Positions 1 to 5,250 of a stretch of DNA of 5,321 nucleotides are shown piece after piece; the stretch's first letter is position 1; every line of letters starts with the position of its first letter. The notes beneath the pieces were generated by a model that made no database searches, was not told where the DNA came from, and worked only from the letters and a program-made list of their open reading frames with translations. The position numbers and the translations under genes are program-made. This DNA is from a bacterium (GTDB lineage: Bacteria; Cyanobacteriota; Vampirovibrionia; Gastranaerophilales; Gastranaerophilaceae): the NCBI GenBank assembly GCA_017541565.1, contig JAFXYU010000201.1, positions 1 through 5,321 on the forward strand. The letters are read 5' to 3'.

Positions 1-150
1 GCTATGTTCCAGTACATAGTCCTTGATCTGCGTGTAGGTTGCCCCATCCTGAAATTCGGACATATCCATATCTTCCAAAGAGAACTCAACCCGAATCTTT
101 TTCGAGTCGACCTCGCCCTTGGAAAGCAAGACAACCGTCTCAATGTGATG
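1..150 (-). mobile_element. Probable end of an integrated element supplying a replacement 3' tail to the rlmD-like gene
   Basis: By hand count bases 1-150 are about 47% G+C, against about 27-28% in counted lines just inside the same gene. Codon choice switches at residues ~469-478 from AAA/AGA/TTA/ATA to GAG, ACG, GTC, CGG, CTG and GAC. The methyltransferase domain normally ends near H-x-E-T-V-V-L-L-S, and here coding continues as KGEVDSKKIRVEF. From memory, this tail is common in Firmicutes and the 3' end of rumA is a known integration target of conjugative elements. The attachment site would then lie around 120-150. No integrase or second end is visible, so this is inferred. Confidence 0.5.
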
Positions 151-1551
151 TGTATAGGGAAATAAATCAACTCCCTGAACAAAATCGGGTTTGAATTTGT
201 CGGAAATTAATTGCTCCATATCTCTTTTTAATGTTATTGGATTACAAGAAACATAGATTATGTTTTTTGCAAGTTTTGACATGGTTTTAAGAGTATCAGT
301 AGAACACCCTTGTCTTGGAGGGTCTAAAATTACATAATCAAAAATTCTTTTTTCTTTTATAAAATTATTTAAATGTATGCAAGCGTCGCCTTTATATATT
401 TCGTAATTTTTAATATTGTTTAATTTGTAATTTTCTTTTGCCATCAAAACTGCATTTTCGTTTTCTTCAACAAGAGTTATTTGAGAAGCTTTTTCACTTG
501 CATATATTCCTATTGCTCCGACTCCTCCATAGGCATCAAGAATGGTGGAATTATTTTTAATTTGATTTTTTACAACATCAAATAATTGAATTGCGTTGTA
601 GGGATTCACTTGAAAAAAGCTTGACGGGCCGATTTTGTATTTTTTGTCTTTAAAAGTTTCTTCAATGGAATCTTCACCGATTATTTTAATATTTTCATTA
701 CTTAAAATTTTGTTTGTTTTTTGATTGTTCAGGTTTGCAAATATTCCTTTAATTTCTTTAAATTCAGACATAATATCCGACGAAAAAGAACATAGCTTTG
801 ATTTATAAAATTTTTCAAATTCATCTAAAACGAATGTGATCATATCAGAGAAGTCGATCAAGTTTCTGTTTATCATTTTATCTGAATAAGCCTCATATAA
901 AGCCCACAGCTCTTTGGCTCTTTCAATATTTCCTTTTATTTTTTCAACTTCCTGATATCTGCCTTTATTACGAGTTTCACCTCTTTGTTCTCTCTCGTAA
1001 ATTTCCGATTCTAATTCTTTTAATCTCGGAGTTAGTGTCGGGTTGGTTAAGATATATTCATGGTATTTTTCTTTCGTTATTCTTTTTGTTTTTAGTTTTT
1101 CAATGTGACTTATGAAGTTTTTTGTAAAATAATATCTGTCTGCTCTCGGTGCAACAAAGAACTGCAAAGGAACTTCATCGATACATTCTTTCATAATAGC
1201 AATTTTTTCGGTGTCGTTAATAACTCTGACACCAACGGAAAGGTTAAATTGAGAAGGGTAAGTTTTAATAATATCATTACAGAATGAGTGGTATGTATAA
1301 ATATCAACTGAAGATGCAACAACGCCCATCTTTTTAATTAATCTTTGTCGCATTTCATTTGCCGCCGCATCTGAATAAGTTAAACAGAGAATTGATGACG
1401 GATCAATGCCATCTGCCAACATTTTTTCAATACGATTAATTACAGTAAAAGTTTTTCCTGTTCCCGGCCCTGCAAGAAGCATCACTTGACCTTTTAAAAT
1501 GTCAATTGCTTTCTGTTGCATTTCGTTTGGCGTTATTACCCCATTACTCAT
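1..1551 (-). CDS. UvrD/Rep-type helicase N-terminal domain fused in frame to RlmD/RumA-type rRNA methyltransferase (partial, runs off the left edge)
   Basis: The frame is open for 517 codons from ATG 1551 to the window edge, with no stop; AAGG six bases upstream supports the start. Residues 1-~247 are the start of a superfamily 1 helicase: Walker A AGPGTGKT (27-34), motif Ia LCLTYSDAAANEM (55-67), motif Ib YTYHSF (85-90) and LIDFSDMI (231-238). The frame then leaves the helicase just before motif II (DExQD), so the ATPase should be dead. From about residue 250 it matches the second half of 5-methyluridine methyltransferases: FFQVNP (312-317), SAM-binding LDAYGGVGAIGIYA (338-351), ILDPPRQGC (408-416), YVSCNP with the nucleophile Cys436, and H-I-E with the likely base Glu471. 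The RlmD N-terminal TRAM/iron-sulfur part is absent. Codon triplets were checked through the junction (near 795-815) and no frameshift was found. It could be a real deletion fusion or an assembly join. Residues 478-517 have a different base composition. Confidence 0.85.
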   Translation of the reverse strand, partial: MSNGVITPNEMQQKAIDILKGQVMLLAGPGTGKTFTVINRIEKMLADGIDPSSILCLTYSDAAANEMRQRLIKKMGVVASSVDIYTYHSFCNDIIKTYPSQFNLSVGVRVINDTEKIAIMKECIDEVPLQFFVAPRADRYYFTKNFISHIEKLKTKRITKEKYHEYILTNPTLTPRLKELESEIYEREQRGETRNKGRYQEVEKIKGNIERAKELWALYEAYSDKMINRNLIDFSDMITFVLDEFEKFYKSKLCSFSSDIMSEFKEIKGIFANLNNQKTNKILSNENIKIIGEDSIEETFKDKKYKIGPSSFFQVNPYNAIQLFDVVKNQIKNNSTILDAYGGVGAIGIYASEKASQITLVEENENAVLMAKENYKLNNIKNYEIYKGDACIHLNNFIKEKRIFDYVILDPPRQGCSTDTLKTMSKLAKNIIYVSCNPITLKRDMEQLISDKFKPDFVQGVDLFPYTHHIETVVLLSKGEVDSKKIRVEFSLEDMDMSEFQDGATYTQIKDYVLEHS

Positions 1552-1610
1552 AATGCACCTTCTCTACTTTTTCATCACTTCTAATTTTCGTCTTACCCAA
1601 AGACATGCTA

Positions 1611-1642
1611 ATTATAAAACAAGTATATGTCAAAAGTGGACA
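1611..1642 (-). promoter_or_regulatory. Promoter of the helicase fusion with shared 15-bp operator-like motif
   Basis: On the minus strand a TATAAT -10 box (1616-1611) lies 11 bp downstream of TTGACA, which forms one end of the 15-bp motif TGTCAAAAGTGGACA (1628-1642). The 11-bp gap is too short for TTGACA to be a normal -35 element, so it is better read as part of a regulator site spanning about -38 to -24. The predicted start near 1604 leaves a leader of about 53 bases. The same layout recurs at 1663-1694 and 4514-4545. Confidence 0.6.
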
Positions 1643-1679
1643 CTTCGCATCTTGTTATAATATGTCCACATTTGACATA
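1626..1679. repeat. 17-bp inverted repeat in the divergent promoter region (probable paired operator)
   Basis: The arms at 1626-1642 and 1663-1679 are inverted copies matching at 16 of 17 positions, separated by 20 bases. Each arm is itself a partial palindrome (TGTC-N7-GACA), and the centres of the two 15-bp cores are 35 bp apart. The pair lies between two divergent genes, each with a -10 box placed at the same distance outside its arm. This suggests two molecules of one regulator controlling both directions. Confidence 0.65.
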
Positions 1680-1694
1680 GGTATAGTTTATAAT
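1663..1694 (+). promoter_or_regulatory. Promoter of the small exported protein with shared 15-bp operator-like motif
   Basis: The motif TGTCCACATTTGACA (1663-1677) is followed after exactly 11 bp by TATAAT (1689-1694). The predicted start near 1701 gives a leader of about 54 bases, almost the same as for the divergent gene. The hexamer 17 bp upstream of the -10 box (CCACAT) is a poor -35, which fits dependence on an activator or an operator overlapping a weak promoter. Inside the leader TGAAGTGA occurs twice, at 1704-1711 and 1721-1728. Confidence 0.6.
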
Positions 1695-1754
1695 GGCTGT
1701 GGGTGAAGTGAACCTTTACCTGAAGTGATCGTTATAACATTATAAGGGGTAACT

Positions 1755-1988
1755 ATGAAAAGATTTTTACTAACACTATTTATTTTATTCATAACTGCAA
1801 ACATTGGTTTTTGTACAACAAATTCTTATGATATGTTTGGTCAAAAGACGGGTTCATATTCACTAAGGGGAACAACTATAAATCAATACGATAAATATGG
1901 ACAACGAACAGGAAGTTTTAAACAGACCTCAAACGGATATAATTCTGCAGATGATGAAAAACAAAATAAGTGTCCTGCAACGCAATAA
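1755..1988 (+). CDS. Small exported protein with two Y-D-x-x-G-Q-x-T-G-S repeats
   Basis: This 77-residue protein starts at an ATG with a strong AAGGGG ribosome site five bases upstream. Residues 1-~20 form a signal peptide: Lys-Arg, a hydrophobic run (FLLTLFILFI) and a small-residue end (NIGFC). The cysteine does not sit in a clear lipobox, so cleavage by signal peptidase I is more likely than lipidation. The mature part holds two copies of a short repeat, YDMFGQKTGSY (25-35) and YDKYGQRTGSF (45-55), then a polar tail ending in CPATQ. From memory, longer tandem arrays of this type occur in small periplasmic proteins of gut Melainabacteria and some other phyla; no function is known to me. It is divergent from the helicase fusion and shares its operator region. 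A hairpin spans its stop codon. Confidence 0.75.
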   Translation: MKRFLLTLFILFITANIGFCTTNSYDMFGQKTGSYSLRGTTINQYDKYGQRTGSFKQTSNGYNSADDEKQNKCPATQ

Positions 1989-2070
1989 TTGCCTGCAGAA
2001 TGCAAAAGCCTAGACCATCCGTTTCTAAACATTTCCATTGCTATACTTCACTTAATATACATCATCTACT
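1957..2070 (-). ncRNA. Candidate small RNA overlapping the 3' end of the small exported gene
   Basis: A good minus-strand promoter (2105-2077) would start a transcript near 2070. Going leftward, a hairpin follows at 1998-1975 with stems CTGCA/TGCAG and GCAAT/ATTGC, then after about five bases the run TTATTTTGTTTTT (1969-1957). This could end a transcript of roughly 114 bases, antisense to the last 32 bases of the exported gene and its downstream region. The gap between stem and T-run makes it a weak terminator. A 51-codon reading frame (2038-1883) from the same promoter is an alternative product. Confidence 0.3.
1975..1998. terminator. Hairpin across the stop codon of the small exported gene
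   Basis: The stretch pairs CTGCA (1975-1979) with TGCAG (1994-1998), and GCAAT (1982-1986) with ATTGC (1988-1992), around a single-base loop that would open in practice. Reading plus there is no T-run after it. Reading minus a T-rich stretch follows at 1969-1957. It therefore suits a leftward terminator better than a rightward one. Confidence 0.35.
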
Positions 2071-2076
2071 TTATAT

Positions 2077-2105
2077 ATTATAGCAATATTTCAAAACCCA
2101 GTCAA
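2077..2105 (-). promoter_or_regulatory. Strong-looking sigma-70-type promoter on the minus strand
   Basis: TTGACT (2105-2100), a 17-bp spacer and TATAAT (2082-2077) with a TG one base before it form the best standard promoter in the window. It lies downstream of folP and points away from it, so it cannot serve folP. Its -10 box sits within one arm of a 9-bp perfect inverted repeat (ATTGCTATA 2037-2045 and TATAGCAAT 2079-2087; centres 42 bp apart). Confidence 0.55.
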
Positions 2106-2178
2106 CTAAATCAATCGTTTAATGTAGATATGTTAAGCATACACTTTATATCATGTTTATAAGTAAATGCTGCAAACC

Positions 2179-3351
2179 CTACGCCTGCCGCATTTTCTCT
2201 GCTATCGTCAAAATTTCTCTCGTCAATTTGACATTGTGAACACGCAAAATGTTCACTCCCTGCATAAATAAATACAAATTAAGTGCCGAACTTACACTAT
2301 CAGTGTCCTGCGGGTTCAAATTTAACGTCTTCCACAAAAAAGTCTTGCGTGATATGCCCGCCAACGTCAGTCCGCCCAGCCCGCTAAACTCCTTTATCCG
2401 CTTGACCAGCTCAAAATTGTCGTCTAACGTCTTGCCAAAACCTATCCCAACATCGGTTATTATCTTTTTTTCATCAAAACCCTTTGAAACAAAAAACTTT
2501 ATCCGCTCCTGTAAATCCCGATATACGCAGTCCGCTAAGCCTTCTTCCCGATTGCTCAGGCTGCAATGTGTGAGAACGTAAGGAACATTCAATTTTGCAA
2601 TCGTGTCGGGCATCTTTGGATCGTATTCGCCTGATGAAATGTCGTTGATTATGTCTGCACCGCAATCCACAGCCGCCTGCGCCGTGCCTGCGTTCCTTGT
2701 GTCAACCGAGATGATACATTTTGGAAATCTTTTCCTGACTTCCTTTAATACCGGCAAAAGCCGGCTCTGTTCTTCTTCTTCGCTGACAGGCTCGTGGTCA
2801 GGTCGTGTTGACTCGGCGCCTATGTCAATTATATCTGCGCCTTCTTCTAACATTTCCTCTGCGTGTTTAATTGCATCTGCAGGTTTAAGATACTTGCCGC
2901 CGTCCGAAAAAGAATCAGGGGTCGTGTTCAGTATGCCCATTATGTACCTTCCCTCTGAGGTGAAGGTGCGCTCCCCGACGGTTAATTCAAACTCCGGCGG
3001 ACATATCTGTTTGTTAAGTAACTCGGAAACTTGACTCAATCTGAACGGCTGGGTTTCCAGCTTTTTGATTATCTGCTTAATCTGTGCCGTGCTTCCGCCG
3101 ATAAGACAATCCGAATATTCTATCTTTGACGTGATTACGTTGCGATTGACCGCACAATCCGTTCCGACTGATAAGGCTATCTGCTTTAAAATGTTTGCCT
3201 CGGGCGGTCTTAAATTAAAAACTTTGTATAAACCGTATCGGTACTTGTTTTCGGCTGTATATAAATAAGTTTTGTCAAAGCCGACCAAGGTCAACTCTGA
3301 CAAAACATTATCATTCGAAATATTTTTTACCGCTATATCTGTCGTTCTCAT
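2179..3351 (-). CDS. folP: Dihydropteroate synthase with N-terminal extension
   Basis: The enzyme joins p-aminobenzoate to dihydropterin pyrophosphate in cytoplasmic folate synthesis and is the sulfonamide target. The 390 residues exceed the usual ~270-280; the core begins near residue 122. Visible motifs are MGILNTTPDSFSDGG (138-152), DIGAESTRP (176-184), SVDTR (215-219), INDIS (235-239), ITDVGIGFGKT (298-308), ISRKTFL (333-339) and RVHNV (370-374). Pterin, pABA and phosphate contact positions are largely kept, so activity is likely. Departures from the usual consensus are DVG for DPG, RVHNV for RVHDV, and THCSLSN where an MH-containing loop is normal. The first ~120 residues are an extra domain I cannot assign; from memory, similar long versions occur in some anaerobes. 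No ribosome site precedes ATG 3351. G+C is near 45%, well above the neighbours. No other folate gene is adjacent. Confidence 0.93.
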   Translation of the reverse strand: MRTTDIAVKNISNDNVLSELTLVGFDKTYLYTAENKYRYGLYKVFNLRPPEANILKQIALSVGTDCAVNRNVITSKIEYSDCLIGGSTAQIKQIIKKLETQPFRLSQVSELLNKQICPPEFELTVGERTFTSEGRYIMGILNTTPDSFSDGGKYLKPADAIKHAEEMLEEGADIIDIGAESTRPDHEPVSEEEEQSRLLPVLKEVRKRFPKCIISVDTRNAGTAQAAVDCGADIINDISSGEYDPKMPDTIAKLNVPYVLTHCSLSNREEGLADCVYRDLQERIKFFVSKGFDEKKIITDVGIGFGKTLDDNFELVKRIKEFSGLGGLTLAGISRKTFLWKTLNLNPQDTDSVSSALNLYLFMQGVNILRVHNVKLTREILTIAEKMRQA

Positions 3352-3357
3352 ATTTAA

Positions 3358-3384
3358 ATTCTATCAGAAAAACAGATTTGTAAA
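3358..3384 (-). promoter_or_regulatory. Possible folP promoter giving a leaderless transcript
   Basis: On the minus strand TTTACA (3384-3379) and TAGAAT (3363-3358) are 15 bp apart. The -10 box ends six bases before the folP ATG, so transcription would begin at or next to the start codon. That fits the absence of a ribosome-binding site. Spacing is short and the match modest. Confidence 0.3.
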
Positions 3385-3386
3385 AA

Positions 3387-3585
3387 TTATAGTTTTTTGA
3401 TTTTTTCTTTAGCTTTTTCGATGTCTTTCATCGTTCTTTCAGTATACGGTTAAAACGATTATTTTTACCTTAATCGGCTGTGTGTAAAGGGTTTAGCGGT
3501 CGGAAGTAACCTACGAATAATCTTTTCAGCAGTCCTGAAAGTCCATTTTTTGGCTGTAAAAGTCTAAAAATTTATCAATATTGTC
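3387..3585 (-). pseudogene. Possible decayed remnant of a gene (multiple stops and a frameshift)
   Basis: One minus frame from 3585 reads protein-like stretches broken by stops: DNIDKFLDFYSQKMDFQDC, then KDYS, VTSDR and TLYTQPIKVKIIVLTVY, ending at a stop at 3441-3439. A one-base shift continues as TERTMKDIEKAKEKIKKL and a TAA at 3387. The composition of these pieces looks coding, and the last piece resembles an ordinary lysine-rich C-terminus. Only 14 codons follow an ATG (3431), so no intact gene is present. The family cannot be named. The remnant overlaps the nested inverted repeat, which could instead explain the sequence. Confidence 0.25.
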
Positions 3586-3665
3586 CTAATTCTGTCCACG
3601 CAAGAGTTTTAGACTTATTAAACCTTTCCGGATTTTTGTACGCTTGAAAAGATTATTTGTACGTT
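3508..3665. repeat. 158-bp nested inverted repeat between folP and the FtsZ-like gene
   Basis: The outer arms are 3508-3528 and 3645-3665 (19 of 21 pairs; the inner 17 pair at 16). A middle pair is TCCTGAAAG (3533-3541) with CTTTCCGGA (3624-3632), 8 of 9. A perfect inner pair is AAGTCTAAAA (3560-3569) with TTTTAGACTT (3607-3616). The three pairs nest in order, so one strand could fold into a long interrupted hairpin. It may be a structured RNA, a miniature mobile element or a remnant of one. No clear target-site duplication adjoins it. Confidence 0.5.
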
Positions 3666-3772
3666 TTTTGATATAAAAATTTTATGCTTTTAAGTTCAAA
3701 TTTTTCTTGATCGTAAAATTTTACAAAAGGTCGGAAAGATCCATAATGCCTTTATTATTAAATGCTTAACCC

Positions 3773-4483
3773 CTAAATAGTAAGTATCGTTATCTGCATT
3801 TCATCATTTAAATTTTTGTCATATGAGGCACCAAATACAATTTCAGCATTATTTGAAGCAATACTTTTAATATATTCTGCTACCTTTTCAACTTGGCATA
3901 GTGCTATATCTGGAGGACCTACCACAAAAAATAAAATCTTTTTGGCATTTTTTATTAATTTTGTGTCCAATGAAGCTTTTAAAATTGTTACACCACTATC
4001 CATTTCTAATGAGCTTCCACAGCCAAAAAATGCATTCATTTGACCCGAATTTTTAATAAGTTTTTTAATATCATCCATTTCAACATATATCATATGCGCT
4101 TCTAATATGGTATAAGTTATGCATTTTACTATTGGAATAATATTGTCTAATAAATCATTTGATTGAAAATCAAATATAGTATATGAATCAACACTTTGTG
4201 TTAACTGGTCAATTTTGCAAGATAGAAATGCAAGTGTTAAAATTCCTTTTTGTTTTGTATTTTTTGTTAAATTGTAAGCAATATTTTTACTTTTTTCATC
4301 AAATGTATCTACAATTAAAAAAACTATATTTGCATCATCTAAGATTTCCGTATAATCATCACTTTTGTAGTTATTTAATTTGCAAAATTCAACATATTTT
4401 AAATTATTTTTAGCAAGTTTATCTACAACATCATGTCCATAGCTACCAATACCTATGGCTTTAATTTTTGGATTCTTTAACAT
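3773..4483 (-). CDS. Degenerate, shortened FtsZ-like protein lacking the GTP-binding signature
   Basis: This 236-residue protein follows the FtsZ fold from end to end. IKAIGIGSYG (7-16) matches the first strand and loop, ILDDANIVFLIV (47-58) the strand before the tubulin signature, and ILTLAF the next strand. IYVEMDDIKKLIKNSG (132-147) matches the T7 loop and helix. VVGPPDIALCQVEKVAEYI (187-205) and AEIVFGASYDKNLNDEMQITIL (213-234) match the C-terminal domain. Missing are the glycine-rich first loop (GGGGN becomes GSYGH), about 40 residues after the second strand, and the GGGTGTG signature. The T7 loop N-x-D-x-x-D reads Y-V-E-M-D-D, keeping only the last Asp. It also lacks the C-terminal linker and tail. 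GTP binding is therefore unlikely. I infer a partner, decoy or cap for true FtsZ, or an unrelated scaffold role. Its own promoter lies in the 49-base gap upstream. Confidence 0.72.
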   Translation of the reverse strand: MLKNPKIKAIGIGSYGHDVVDKLAKNNLKYVEFCKLNNYKSDDYTEILDDANIVFLIVDTFDEKSKNIAYNLTKNTKQKGILTLAFLSCKIDQLTQSVDSYTIFDFQSNDLLDNIIPIVKCITYTILEAHMIYVEMDDIKKLIKNSGQMNAFFGCGSSLEMDSGVTILKASLDTKLIKNAKKILFFVVGPPDIALCQVEKVAEYIKSIASNNAEIVFGASYDKNLNDEMQITILTI

Positions 4484-4513
4484 ATATTTTCTCGCTTTTT
4501 GCCTGCTAAATAA

Positions 4514-4545
4514 ATAATACCACTAAGATTTGTCAAATACGGACA
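4514..4545 (-). promoter_or_regulatory. Promoter of the FtsZ-like gene with the third copy of the 15-bp motif
   Basis: TGTCAAATACGGACA (4531-4545) resembles the two copies in the divergent promoter region (13 and 12 of 15 matches). On the minus strand its TTGACA end is followed after 11 bp by TATTAT (4519-4514), preceded by TGG as in an extended -10. The start near 4507 leaves a leader of about 24 bases. The motif overlaps the last codons and stop of the upstream gene (V-R-I-stop), so it is both coding and regulatory. Confidence 0.55.
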
Positions 4546-5216
4546 TATTTGTTATTTTTAAATTTTCTTTTTTCCTCTTCAAAAGCTTCAAGCCCTATTT
4601 CCCAAAAGAACATATCTATAAGCTTCATTGGCGGGTATTTTAGATTTTCATTAGTATGAAAATTAAGCTCTAACTTTTCTTGTCTGCTATAAAAATCGCA
4701 AAGTTTTTGATAGCTGTTTTCGCCAAATTTTTGTATTAAATTGCACTCATTTTTATTATTATAAATATCAATTCCTTTTTTGAAAAATCTATCATAAGCA
4801 GGAGTACAACCAAAAATACCAAGTAAAATTTTTGTACGTAAAACAGGCGATATTTCATCAGTACATTTATTTTTATTCTCTTTGAATTTTTCATAATATT
4901 TGAGAATTTCTTCATCTGCACTCTTAATATCTTGCCAAGTTATAGAATTTATATCATTCCATAGAATCCCGTGTTCTTTTGTTAATTTTTCTACTAATTC
5001 CTTATGGATTTTATAATCATGGTTCATAAGAAAAGAACCCCTTAACATGCCCCAGCTTGCAAGATAAGAAAAAAGCATAAGTGCGCCATAATCTGAGTCA
5101 ATTTTCTCTCTATTTTTATAAAAATAAAGGTAGCAATGTTCCCAAGATAAAAACCTCCTATGACCATCTTCTATTTTGCGGTAATATTCATCTACTGTTG
5201 CTTTAAAATCATACAT
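4533..5216 (-). CDS. Conserved-looking protein of unknown function
   Basis: I chose ATG 5216 (227 residues) because AGGA lies about nine bases upstream. A GTG at 5246 would add ten residues but has no ribosome site and sits right behind a TATAAT box. The protein looks soluble, with no signal peptide or clear membrane span, and is rich in aromatic and charged residues. Blocks that look conserved are SWEHCYLYF (24-32), LASWGMLRGS (52-61), TKILLGIFGCTPAYDRFF (128-145) and YPPMKLIDMFFWEIG (194-208). From memory these blocks recur in uncharacterised proteins scattered across many bacteria, often in accessory regions. No function or catalytic motif can be assigned. It lies upstream of the FtsZ-like gene on the same strand, and its final codons overlap that gene's operator motif. 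Confidence 0.75.
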   Translation of the reverse strand: MYDFKATVDEYYRKIEDGHRRFLSWEHCYLYFYKNREKIDSDYGALMLFSYLASWGMLRGSFLMNHDYKIHKELVEKLTKEHGILWNDINSITWQDIKSADEEILKYYEKFKENKNKCTDEISPVLRTKILLGIFGCTPAYDRFFKKGIDIYNNKNECNLIQKFGENSYQKLCDFYSRQEKLELNFHTNENLKYPPMKLIDMFFWEIGLEAFEEEKRKFKNNKYVRI

Positions 5217-5250
5217 TTTGTTTTTCCTGTTAAAAGAATTTTGCACTTAC

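Larger units (their letters stand above)
3352..3772. other. Gene-free interval of about 420 bases
   Basis: No intact coding region is visible on either strand. The stretch contains the folP upstream region, the possible gene remnant (3387-3585), the nested inverted repeat (3508-3665), a short perfect palindrome GTAAAATTTTAC, and two copies of GGTCGGAA (3498-3505 and 3729-3736). No convincing terminator with a T-run follows the FtsZ-like gene. Confidence 0.6.

Noticed and set aside
1105..1287. 60-codon plus-strand reading frame
   Set aside because: It lies opposite clear helicase-domain coding sequence and has no ribosome site or recognisable features.
1656..1661. TATAAT between the two arms of the divergent repeat
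   Set aside because: No -35 lies at a usable distance, and the outer -10 boxes fit the shared geometry better.
1883..2038. 51-codon minus-strand frame beginning MEMFRNGWSRLL, downstream of the orphan promoter
   Set aside because: It is mostly antisense to the exported protein, has a weak ribosome site and an unusual composition. It is mentioned as an alternative to the small RNA but not called.
2249..3268. Several reading frames on both strands inside folP
   Set aside because: They are out-of-frame shadows of a well-supported gene.
3498..3736. GGTCGGAA direct repeat as a target-site duplication around a mobile element
   Set aside because: The copies do not abut the inverted-repeat ends, and 8 bp can recur by chance.
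4183..4230. GTPase signature of the FtsZ-like gene hidden by a frameshift
   Set aside because: The frame is continuous and aligns with FtsZ on both sides; the GGGTGTG loop is replaced, not displaced.
3816..4413. Plus-strand reading frames of 75 and 76 codons
   Set aside because: They are antisense to the FtsZ-like gene, whose family motifs are clear.
4736..4921. 61-codon minus-strand reading frame
   Set aside because: It is a different frame within the unknown-function gene and consists mostly of low-complexity Lys/Ile/Phe residues.
5217..5246. GTG start at 5246 for the unknown-function gene
   Set aside because: It has no ribosome site and coincides with the predicted transcription start; ATG 5216 has AGGA at a good distance.
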